Positions 1-7,222 of a stretch of 51,745 nucleotides of DNA are shown here, piece after piece. Every line of letters begins with the position of its first letter. Within the stretch, counting starts at the first letter, position 1. This DNA is from Planctomycetota bacterium. Lineage in GTDB: Bacteria; Planctomycetota; J058; JAJDCQ01. The stretch lies in NCBI GenBank assembly GCA_029260755.1, contig JAJDCQ010000188.1:57501-109245 (forward strand). Direction: 5' to 3'. The notes below the pieces were generated by a model, which was not told the origin of the DNA, made no database searches, and saw only the letters and a list, made by a program, of their open reading frames with translations. Position numbers and translations under genes: made by a program.

Positions 1-810
<810 letters not shown>

Positions 811-928
811 TTTTTGGACTTATACTCGAAGGTGCAGCCAGGACGCTCTCTAGATTCCTCGATGCGTCAGAAGCATCCGGATCGTTGATACACAGCGGTC
901 GAGCGAAAGCCGACCGCGACAGAGAAAT

Positions 929-1039
929 TCCGGGTGATCATAGTGCAAGGGCCACACCCGTTCCCTTCCCGAACACGGTAGTTAAGCCTTGTACGCCGAT
1001 GGTACTGGTCACCGCTGGGAGAGTAGGTCGTCGCCCGGT
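929..1039 (+). rRNA. rrf: 5S ribosomal RNA
   Basis: About 111 bases with the standard 5S layout: the terminal stem pairs CCGGG at 930-934 with CCCGG at 1034-1038, and the conserved CCCGAACACGG and GTTAAGCC loop sequences are at about 968-987. It follows the 23S by about 118 bases of spacer and is on the same strand, so it is the last gene of this rRNA transcript. Ends are estimated from the pairing of the terminal stem. Confidence 0.95.
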
Positions 1040-1050
1040 TATTTCAAAGA

Positions 1051-1088
1051 AGCGCCCGGAGCCGAGAGGCTCCGGGCGCTTTGTTTTT
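1051..1088 (+). terminator. Intrinsic terminator of the rRNA operon
   Basis: A perfect 13-bp GC-rich stem (1051-1063 pairing with 1068-1080) with the loop GAGA is followed by TTGTTTTT. It begins 12 bases after the 5S. It is a textbook rho-independent terminator and shows that the tRNA genes further downstream are not part of the rRNA transcript. Confidence 0.93.
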
Positions 1089-1265
1089 GTACGCTTGTCG
1101 CTCTGGAGCGCGCGCTCGGGGGGCGCGTCGTTCACGTGCACACGACCGACCGACCGACCGCCCCGGGCGCGCGCCGGGACGGGCCTGCGACGCCACGGCG
1201 CGACCGGGGAGCCCGCTCGATCGACAGACGGGTAGGGACCGCTCGCCGGCGAGCTGTCCCTCACC

Positions 1266-2282
1266 TCAATGACCGCGCGCGGCGAGCTCCCGCACGATGG
1301 ACTCGTAGAAGCGCTCGTCGTCGAACGCGCTCCCAGCGACCTGGCCGACCTCCTCCATGTGATCGGCGGGGATGGTTCCGCGCCAGAGGCCCCATCGGGC
1401 CGAGCTCTCCGCGATGACGCCGTCGTTCGGGCCCTGGATCGCGAGAAGGATGGCCCAGCCGGGTGCGAGGACCGGGCTGATGCGCCCGTGGCCGGTGCGG
1501 CGCCCGGGTTCGGCGATGCCGGCCCAGCTCTGATAGAGGATACGCGGATCGTCGGGGGTCGCGGGGTTGAACGTTCCGTTCATGTGAACGGTCGTCAGGT
1601 CCGTGACCATGTTCCAGTCCCATCCGACCTGGTTCATGAGGACGTCGATCGCGTCCTGCACGAACCCCGGGACGACTCCGACGACGATGTCGGCGAGCGC
1701 GGTGCCTCGGTGGGGTGTCGACACGCACGACAGACTGGCGACCCGGTCTCCGAGGCCGAGGTGGCTGATCGCCCAGCGGGCGTCGAGCCCGCCGGTGCTG
1801 TGGGCGATCAAGTTCACCTTCACGGCGGGATCGGGCCAGGCAGCGCGGATCTGGTCGTCGAGGAGTCCGGCGCGGTGCTCGATGGTGTGGATCGACGGGA
1901 CGTCGGTCACGAGGACGTCGGCGCCGAGGGCGCGGAGGTGATCGGCGGTCGCGTCGAAGTAGGTCGTTCGCCCGGGCCCGTTCAGGCCGTTCGCGCCGTG
2001 GGCGAGGACGATCGGCCATCGGGTGAGCCCCGCCGCCGGTTGGGGGGACGTCGCCGGGGCGCCCGCCGCGCCTGCCGGTCCACTCGGCGAGCTCGAGCTC
2101 GAGCTCGAGGCCGAGGACGAGGACGAGGACGAGGCGGGGGCGCGCGTCGGCGGGCTCGTCCTGGCGGGTGATGCGCTCGAGCCCGCCGAGCAGCCGGCCG
2201 AGCCGCCGACCGAGACGACGAAGACGACGAGACACGACGACGCGACGAGCGCGTCGAGCTGGCGGCGGGAGAGCTTCGACAT
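1266..2282 (-). CDS. Secreted lipase-like alpha/beta hydrolase, lipoprotein with Ser-rich linker
   Basis: A 338-residue protein. Residues 1-31 form a lipoprotein signal with a putative lipobox GSAGC ending at Cys31, followed by a low-complexity Ser/Ala/Pro linker (about 32-90, long Ser runs). The catalytic part resembles bacterial triacylglycerol lipases: the oxyanion-hole strand IVLAHG, the nucleophile elbow AHSTGG (Ala for the first Gly of GxSxG, as in Bacillus lipases), the candidate acid in GPNDGVI and the candidate His in ADHMEEVG near the C terminus. The start is an ATG at 2282 preceded by AGGGG. An inverted repeat at 2352-2367 lies about 70 bases upstream and could bind a regulator. 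Lipid-ester hydrolysis at the cell surface is inferred; substrate is unknown. Confidence 0.85.
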   Translation of the reverse strand: MSKLSRRQLDALVASSCLVVFVVSVGGSAGCSAGSSASPARTSPPTRAPASSSSSSSASSSSSSSPSGPAGAAGAPATSPQPAAGLTRWPIVLAHGANGLNGPGRTTYFDATADHLRALGADVLVTDVPSIHTIEHRAGLLDDQIRAAWPDPAVKVNLIAHSTGGLDARWAISHLGLGDRVASLSCVSTPHRGTALADIVVGVVPGFVQDAIDVLMNQVGWDWNMVTDLTTVHMNGTFNPATPDDPRILYQSWAGIAEPGRRTGHGRISPVLAPGWAILLAIQGPNDGVIAESSARWGLWRGTIPADHMEEVGQVAGSAFDDERFYESIVRELAARGH

Positions 2283-2351
2283 GGTGACCCCTGCTGCGTT
2301 CGCGCGACGATGCGTCGCGGCGTCAGAGCACGCGCCGGGCCGATTAGCAAT

Positions 2352-2367
2352 GTGAGTATTAACTCAC
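2352..2367. promoter_or_regulatory. Perfect 6-bp inverted repeat upstream of the lipase gene (operator-like)
   Basis: GTGAGT, ATTA, ACTCAC form a 16-base dyad centred about 77 bases upstream of the lipase start, in an AT-richer patch. The shape (GAGT-AT centre-ACTC) is like TetR-family operators. No regulator gene is adjacent, so the assignment is by shape only. Confidence 0.4.
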
Positions 2368-2428
2368 CTTTCGCGTTGGCGTTGCCGCCGACGGGGCCGG
2401 CGGCCGATCGCCGGCGCGACGCCCGTCT

Positions 2429-3610
2429 TCAGCTTTCGGGGGGGCAGGATGCCGCGCCGATGGCGGCGACGAGCCGGTCGAGCTCCGCCTCGACGTTGTA
2501 GAAGTGGGGCGAGGCGCACAGGAGGCCGGTGTCGTCGAGCCGGCACTGGATCCGGTCGGCCGCGAGTCGGTGGCGGAGCGCGGGGACGTCCTCGGGGGCG
2601 ATCGCGCAGGCGACGATTCCCGAGCGTTCCCCGGGTCGTTCACGTGGACTCCGGAGGGTCGCCCCCGCCTCCTGGAGCCGCCCGACGAGGTGGTCGGTGA
2701 GCTCGAGGATGCGGGCCTCGATGCGATCGGCACCTGCCTCGAGGAGCAGCGCCGTCGACTCGGCGAGCGCCACCGTCCCCGGCGTGTTGAGCGCCCCGCT
2801 CTCGTAGCGACGCGCGTCGGAGCGGAGCGTCAGATCGTAGTCGAGGTAGTCGCTCGCGTTCTGCACCGAGAGCGCGCCGACGGTGGGCACCCGGAGCTCC
2901 CCCGCCGTCGCCGGGTCGATCGCCAGGATGCCGACTCCGTCGGTCCCGAGCAGCCACTTGCGGCCGTCGCCCACGACGACGGGGACGCGAGAGCGCGTGA
3001 CGTCCATCGCGACCGAGCCGAGCGCCTGCACCGCGTCGACGACGAGGACGGTGCCGGTGTCTGCGCAGCGTGCGCCGAGGGTGTCGAGGTCGATCCGGAA
3101 CCCGGTCGTGAAGGTGACCGCGCTCGTCGCGAGGACTCGCGCGCCGCGTCGGAGCTCGACGTCGAGGTCGTCGAGCTCGACCCGTCCGTCGCGGCTCGGC
3201 ACGACGACGACCTCCACGCCTGCGCCCGCCAGGTTCATCCAGGGATAGACGTTGGCCGGATACTCGAGGTCGCTCACGATCACCCGGTCGCCCGGCGCCC
3301 AGGCGATCCCGTTCGCCACCGCGCTGATCGCCTCGGACGCGTTCCGCAGGAACGCGACCGAGTCGACGGAGGTGCCGAGCAGTCGCGCGACGTTCTCCCG
3401 GGCGCGCTCGGCTTCGGGTCGCCATCGCGCGAGCGCCGCGGCCCCGTCGTCGCGCAGGTCGGCGACGAGCTCCTCGAGGCGGGCGGCCGTCCGGGTGGGC
3501 AGCGGGCCACGAAGCGAGTGGTTCAGGTAGACGTGTCGCGCGGTCACCGGGAACGCGTCGCGGCCGGGAAGCGGGCGCGGGCTCGAGGGCGTGTCGGAGG
3601 GTGGGCTCAA
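2429..3610 (-). CDS. Class V aminotransferase (PLP-dependent, SufS/isopenicillin-N-epimerase-like)
   Basis: A 393-residue fold-type I PLP enzyme. The motif DAVQALGSV (cofactor-binding Asp) and the Schiff-base Lys in DGRKWLLGTDG (about residue 218) are present, as are the N-terminal YLNHSLRGP and the C-terminal SPHFYN typical of class V enzymes. The family includes cysteine desulfurases and epimerase-like enzymes; there is no obvious persulfide Cys loop, so a desulfurase role is not supported. The start is uncertain: the longest frame begins with TTG at 3610 without a good ribosome site, and a GTG at 3547 is an alternative. It is upstream of the lipase on the same strand, separated by 146 bases. 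Confidence 0.82.
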   Translation of the reverse strand: MSPPSDTPSSPRPLPGRDAFPVTARHVYLNHSLRGPLPTRTAARLEELVADLRDDGAAALARWRPEAERARENVARLLGTSVDSVAFLRNASEAISAVANGIAWAPGDRVIVSDLEYPANVYPWMNLAGAGVEVVVVPSRDGRVELDDLDVELRRGARVLATSAVTFTTGFRIDLDTLGARCADTGTVLVVDAVQALGSVAMDVTRSRVPVVVGDGRKWLLGTDGVGILAIDPATAGELRVPTVGALSVQNASDYLDYDLTLRSDARRYESGALNTPGTVALAESTALLLEAGADRIEARILELTDHLVGRLQEAGATLRSPRERPGERSGIVACAIAPEDVPALRHRLAADRIQCRLDDTGLLCASPHFYNVEAELDRLVAAIGAASCPPES

Positions 3611-3671
3611 GGCTTTGTCGGGTCGATGCTTGGGTCGATGTTCGTCGCGCCTCCGACCGAGCCGGCGACAC

Positions 3672-3699
3672 TTGATGCCCGGTAGGCCGTCCCTATAAT
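3672..3699 (+). promoter_or_regulatory. Sigma-70-type promoter of the tRNA-Ile/tRNA-Ala unit
   Basis: TTGATG (3672-3677), a 16-base spacer and a consensus TATAAT (3694-3699) lie 12 bases before the first base of tRNA-Ile. No terminator is evident between the tRNAs and sodN, so this promoter may also feed sodN. Confidence 0.75.
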
Positions 3700-3711
3700 A
3701 GCAGCCGCTCC

Positions 3712-3785
3712 GGGCTCATAGCTCAGTTGGTTAGAGCGCATCCCTGATAAGGATGAGGTCGCTAGTTCGAATCTAGCTGGGCCCA
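3712..3785 (+). tRNA. ileT: tRNA-Ile (anticodon GAT)
   Basis: A 74-base cloverleaf. Acceptor GGGCTCA (3712-3718) pairs with TGGGCCC (3778-3784) and the discriminator is A3785. The anticodon stem CATCC/GGATG encloses CTGATAA, anticodon GAT at 3746-3748. The T arm contains GTTCGAATC. CCA is not encoded. Confidence 0.96.
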
Positions 3786-3833
3786 TACCGCTGGAACCAT
3801 CCGGCCGTCGATCCGCGACGGCGGTCGTGATCC

Positions 3834-3906
3834 GGGGACGTAGCTCAATTGGGAGAGCGCCGGCTTTGCAAGCCGGAGGTTGCCGGTTCGATCCCGGTCG
3901 TCTCCA
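3834..3906 (+). tRNA. alaT: tRNA-Ala (anticodon TGC)
   Basis: A 73-base cloverleaf. Acceptor GGGGACG (3834-3840) pairs with CGTCTCC (3899-3905, one G-T pair). The anticodon stem CCGGC/GCCGG encloses TTTGCAA, anticodon TGC. The T arm has GTTCGATCC; CCA is not encoded. It is 48 bases after tRNA-Ile. In most bacteria this pair sits in the 16S-23S spacer; here it is a separate unit 2.7 kb after the 5S. Confidence 0.96.
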
Positions 3907-3992
3907 GTCGTAGTCGGTCCGGTTGCGGTCTCGAACCTTCTTGCTCCGGACCGTTGCGTCTACCATCAGCCGAGAACAAGGAGCTTCACTCC

Positions 3993-4436
3993 ATGAACCT
4001 CATCGATCGACTGCTCGCCCCTTCGGCCGTCGCCAGCGCCCACTGCGATGGCCCCTGCGGCGTCTACGATCCCGCTTCGGCCCGCATCGCGGCCGAGGCT
4101 GTCCAGTCGCTGACGAAGAAGATCGTCGACGCTGGCAACCCGGCCGACGCCGCCGCCCGCAACACGATCTCGCGCTACACGTCGATCAAGGAGGAGCAGG
4201 CCGAGCTCACCAAGCGCGAGCTCTCCATCCTCTGGAGCGACTACTTCAAGCCGAACCACCTCGAGGCCGTTCCCGACCTGCACGAGACCTTCTGGAAGGC
4301 TCTCAAGCTCTGCAGCCAGGTCAAGCAGGAGGTCAACTCGGACGCGTGCCAGCAGCTCATGGACGCGATCGAGAACATCCACAACATCTTCTGGAAGACC
4401 AAGGGCCGCGAGGTGGCCTGGGTGCGCGCCAGCTAG
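3993..4436 (+). CDS. sodN: Nickel superoxide dismutase precursor
   Basis: A 147-residue precursor. A 16-residue leader (MNLIDRLLAPSAVASA) is followed by the nickel-hook motif HCDGPCGVY: the new N-terminal His, Cys2, Cys6 and Tyr9 of the mature protein are all in place, so the enzyme should bind Ni after cleavage before His17. The mature part (131 residues) is a helical domain of the usual NiSOD length. It converts superoxide to oxygen and peroxide, normally as a hexamer. The start is the ATG at 3993 with AAGGAG upstream. The maturation protease gene follows 85 bases downstream, and the tRNA-Ala gene precedes it by 86 bases on the same strand. The His-Cys hook makes this assignment near certain. 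Confidence 0.97.
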   Translation: MNLIDRLLAPSAVASAHCDGPCGVYDPASARIAAEAVQSLTKKIVDAGNPADAAARNTISRYTSIKEEQAELTKRELSILWSDYFKPNHLEAVPDLHETFWKALKLCSQVKQEVNSDACQQLMDAIENIHNIFWKTKGREVAWVRAS

Positions 4437-4463
4437 GGCCAGCCCGACTCTCCGTTCACGTGG

Positions 4464-4492
4464 ACACGGCGCGCGGCCTTCGCGCGCCGTGT
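4464..4492 (+). terminator. Strong hairpin between sodN and sodX
   Basis: A perfect 12-bp stem (ACACGGCGCGCG at 4464-4475 with its complement at 4481-4492) with a 5-base loop, 27 bases after the sodN stop. It lacks a T run (next bases TGCATTGT), so it may act as a partial terminator or mRNA-stabilising stem that makes sodN more abundant than sodX, rather than a full stop. Confidence 0.55.
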
Positions 4493-4521
4493 TGCATTGT
4501 CCCGAGCCCTCCGCCCGAGCC

Positions 4522-4989
4522 ATGTCGCCCGCCTTCCTTCCCCTCTCCCTCCTCGCCGGGCTCGGCCTCGGCCTCGCGCTCGCCGCCCTCGGCGGGCTGC
4601 TCCTCGGCTCACGGGTCGTCGGCGTCGCCGGCCGGAGCATGGAGCCGACCCTTCGCGACGGCGACCGCGTCCTCGTCAGCGCCGACCTCCTCACCGTCCG
4701 TGGGCTGCGTCGCGGCCAGGTCGTCGCGGCGCGCGTGCCGGACCTCGCCGACGCCCTCGTCATCAAGCGCGTCGTCGGCCTTGCCGGCGACCCCGACCCC
4801 GTCGCCGGACTCCCGCTCGACTCCGATGATGTGTGGCTGGGCGCGGACAATCGCGACCGGCGCGCCCTCGGCGTCGTCGACAGCGCGCGGTGGGGGCCGC
4901 TTCCGGCCGACCGCATCGTCGGGCTCGTGTGGTGCCGCGTCTGGCCGCTGGGAGCCGCCGGCCTCCTCCGCCGCCGGGCCACGGCCTGA
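4522..4989 (+). CDS. sodX: Nickel-type superoxide dismutase maturation protease (S26 signal-peptidase family)
   Basis: A 155-residue protein with one N-terminal membrane segment (about residues 5-28). The S26 catalytic Ser lies in GRSMEPTL and the catalytic Lys in VIKRVVGL; the later motif WLGADNRDR matches the conserved GDN-type box of type I signal peptidases. Proteins of this kind sit next to sodN and remove the leader so that His1 can bind nickel. I chose the ATG at 4522 because the longer frame would start inside the hairpin at 4464-4492. Confidence 0.92.
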   Translation: MSPAFLPLSLLAGLGLGLALAALGGLLLGSRVVGVAGRSMEPTLRDGDRVLVSADLLTVRGLRRGQVVAARVPDLADALVIKRVVGLAGDPDPVAGLPLDSDDVWLGADNRDRRALGVVDSARWGPLPADRIVGLVWCRVWPLGAAGLLRRRATA

Positions 4990-5134
4990 GGCAGATTCGA
5001 GACGATTCCCGGATTCGGGATGGGTCGAAAGCGGCCATCCGGCCTGAGAACAGGACTTTGCGTTCTGGCACCGGGTTCGCGTTCCCTCTCACGTGAACGC
5101 TCGCCGCGTCCGGCGGGCCCAGCGCGAGAGAAGC

Positions 5135-5926
5135 ATGATCCACGTCCTGATCGGAGCAGCGTCCGGCGCGCTGCTCGCCGCCGCGAGCTCGGTGATCATC
5201 TCGAAGGTGATGGGGGAGCCCGTCACCTGGAAGAGCGTCCTCGCGAGCGCGGCCGGCGGGCTGGTCGCCGGCGCCGTCACGACGGCGACGTTCGGTGCGG
5301 GCGCCCCGGCCGCCGTCTCCGTCGCCCGCGGCGCGACCGCGTTCGCCCTTGGCGGGGCGTCGGGCGGCGCCACCGGCCAGCTCACCGAGAACGCCCTCGA
5401 GGGGCGACCGCTCGGTGAGGAGGTCCTCGAGACCGCCGCCTGGCGCGGCGCCACCGGCCTGGTCACCTTCGGCATCGGTCGCTTCGTCCTCGCGCCGGTC
5501 CTCGGCCGGGCCCACGGGGCGCTCCAGCGCTTCGTCGATCGGTCGGCGCCGGGCTTCCGGCGCTCGGCGGGCGCCCTCGCGCTGCGCCTCAACGACCGGA
5601 TCGTCGCCGCGTTCGGCGGTCAACCCGATCCTTCGTCGGCCGCGTCGAGGCTCCCGCACCACGCCGTCTCTCGCGTCCGCACCGGCGGTGCGATCGGCAC
5701 GACCGGCGGCACCCACTGGGGCGGCTCGCACCTCGGCTCCGGCGCCCACGATCCTGCGAGCGGCATCACCGACGCCTTCGCCGAGCTCCTCGACGAGACG
5801 AGCGCGGCCGTCATCGAGACGACCGGTCGCGAGCTCACCGAGGAGGGGACGCGCGGGGTCATCGAGGGCGCGATCGACCACGCCGTGAGCGAAGGCGCCG
5901 CCGCCGGCGCCGCCATCGGCAACTAG
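5135..5926 (+). CDS. Gly/Ala-rich hydrophobic protein resembling the pre-toxin region of polymorphic toxins; function unknown
   Basis: A 263-residue protein that I cannot assign to a named family. Residues 1-120 hold alternating hydrophobic, Gly/Ala-rich segments (for example AAGGLVAGAVTTATFGAG) with short polar turns such as GEPVTWKSVL and EGRPLGEEVL. That pattern is characteristic of the central hydrophobic segment that precedes the toxin tip in secreted polymorphic toxins. The C-terminal half is polar with no recognised nuclease or other toxin motif, and no immunity gene follows. The start is the ATG at 5135 with GAGAGAAG upstream. It could equally be a glycine-zipper membrane protein. The sequence GTTCACGTGA (reverse strand) lies about 45 bases upstream. 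Confidence 0.7.
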   Translation: MIHVLIGAASGALLAAASSVIISKVMGEPVTWKSVLASAAGGLVAGAVTTATFGAGAPAAVSVARGATAFALGGASGGATGQLTENALEGRPLGEEVLETAAWRGATGLVTFGIGRFVLAPVLGRAHGALQRFVDRSAPGFRRSAGALALRLNDRIVAAFGGQPDPSSAASRLPHHAVSRVRTGGAIGTTGGTHWGGSHLGSGAHDPASGITDAFAELLDETSAAVIETTGRELTEEGTRGVIEGAIDHAVSEGAAAGAAIGN

Positions 5927-6281
5927 AGCAGCCTGCTACAGGCCCGGCCGGAAGCGCCACGATCGGGCGATCGCCTCGCAGGCTCCTCGAGCGCCCGATC
6001 GTTCGCGGGCACTCGCGGGCACTCGCCGGATCTCGCGGATGGCTTCGTTGCTCGCCTCCAGCGACTCCCCCGGGTCGCTTCCGGCTCGCGCCTCGCCCTC
6101 TCCGACGATCTCTCGACGAGGCCCTCGCGCCTGTCCGGCTGGACCTCTCGCCCTCCGAGCCCCCGGCCCTCCCCGGAAAACGCGCACAAGGCGCGCCCGC
6201 CCCGGCCCGTCATTGGGGTGACTCTCGAAGGGCGCGCTTCGAACGAAAGGAGTCGTAGGTCAGAAGGGTTAGGAGGACCCC
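5927..6281. other. 355-bp intergenic region without a supported gene
   Basis: Short open frames on both strands have no start context and no recognisable protein sequence. The region holds a small direct repeat (GCGGGCACTC twice at about 6005-6025) and, at its right end, the ribosome-binding site AGGAGG (6271-6276) of the next gene. No terminator with a T run was seen. Confidence 0.6.
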
Positions 6282-7103
6282 ATGTCCATCGTTCGAAGGA
6301 TGATGATGCTCACGATCATCATCACCGCGCTCCTCGCCGCCGGCTCGCCGGCCCTCGCACAGTCGACCACCCCCGCTCCCGCGCCTCTGCCCCCGACGAC
6401 GGCTCCGACGCCGCCGGTGGTCGCGCCATCGCCGGTCTCGCCGATCGACCTCCCCATCGAGCCGCCTGTTCCCGGCCGCGCCGCCGGCGACGGAGATGGC
6501 GATGGGGATGGCGACGGAGACGGTGACGGCGGGCCGGACGAGGAGCCGCCGATCATCTACGGCGAGGAGCTTCCCGCCGACGATACGATCGTCTACGTGA
6601 TCGACTGCTCGGGCTCGATGAACTGGGACCGTCAGAGCTACATCGGCCTCGATGGTCAGGTCACGAGCGGGACGAAGCTCGACCGCGCGAAGGTCGAGCT
6701 CATCCGAAGCGTCAGCGCGTTGACCGAGCGCTTCCGCTTCAACGTGGTCGCCTACGACTGCAGCCTGCGGACCGCGTTCCCCGACCTCCGCCCCGCCGAC
6801 GGCGCGAACAAGGGGAGCGCCGTCTCGTGGATCAGCGCCCAGCGGGCGTCCGGCGCGACCGGCACCGGCCCGGCGACCGCCCTCGGGCTGGGCGACAAGG
6901 AGAACACGACCGTCGTGCTGCTGAGCGACGGCGCGCCCAACTGCGGCGCGAACGGGATCCCCGGTCACCAGGCGATGATCCTGGGCGCGAACACCCAGAA
7001 CGCCCGGATCCACTGCTTCGGGATCGCGGCGGACGGGCAGTTCCGGCAGTTCCTCGTCGACGTCGCGAGCGCCACCGGCGGCGTCTACGTCGACGTTCCC
7101 TAG
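6282..7103 (+). CDS. Secreted von Willebrand factor A domain protein
   Basis: A 273-residue exported protein. Residues 1-26 form a Sec signal (MMMLTIIITALLAAGSPALAQ, cleavage after ALA). A Pro/Thr-rich linker and an Asp-Gly dipeptide run (about residues 69-84) precede a VWA domain from about residue 100. The metal-ion-dependent adhesion site is intact: VIDCSGSM (DxSxS), the Thr in GATGTG, and LLSDGAP. It is likely a surface or periplasmic adhesion or complex-assembly protein; the Asp-Gly run may bind calcium. The start at 6282 follows an ideal AGGAGG at 6271-6276. It is followed by a convergent hairpin at 7178-7206. Confidence 0.88.
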   Translation: MSIVRRMMMLTIIITALLAAGSPALAQSTTPAPAPLPPTTAPTPPVVAPSPVSPIDLPIEPPVPGRAAGDGDGDGDGDGDGDGGPDEEPPIIYGEELPADDTIVYVIDCSGSMNWDRQSYIGLDGQVTSGTKLDRAKVELIRSVSALTERFRFNVVAYDCSLRTAFPDLRPADGANKGSAVSWISAQRASGATGTGPATALGLGDKENTTVVLLSDGAPNCGANGIPGHQAMILGANTQNARIHCFGIAADGQFRQFLVDVASATGGVYVDVP

Positions 7104-7177
7104 CGAGCGAGCCCGCTCGACCCGAGCGACCGCTCCTTCCGTCAATCGAGACTTTCTTCGAAGCGCGCCGCGCGCTC

Positions 7178-7206
7178 CTCGTCCGGCGGATGGTCCGCCG
7201 GACGAG
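7178..7206. terminator. Bidirectional hairpin between convergent genes
   Basis: A perfect 13-bp stem (7178-7190 with 7194-7206) with a 3-base loop TGG lies between the VWA gene (ends 7103) and the permease gene (ends 7223, opposite strand). On the plus strand GTCTTTC follows, so termination is plausible in at least that direction. Confidence 0.65.
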
Positions 7207-7222
7207 GGGCGTGCCGGTCTTT

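Noticed and set aside
2085..2145. GAGCTC and GAGGAC tandem repeats as a possible regulatory repeat
   Set aside because: They are in the lipase gene and code for its Ser-rich linker.
2504..3685. Long plus-strand frame opposite the class V aminotransferase
   Set aside because: High third-position GC leaves antisense frames open; the minus strand shows a complete PLP enzyme. The same applies to the long frames opposite guaA, guaB, ftsH, pdxJ and the kinases.
3607..3966. Minus-strand open frame over the two tRNA genes, with peptide GPARFELATSSLSG
   Set aside because: It is the antisense reading of the tRNA-Ile and tRNA-Ala genes, a well-known false protein.
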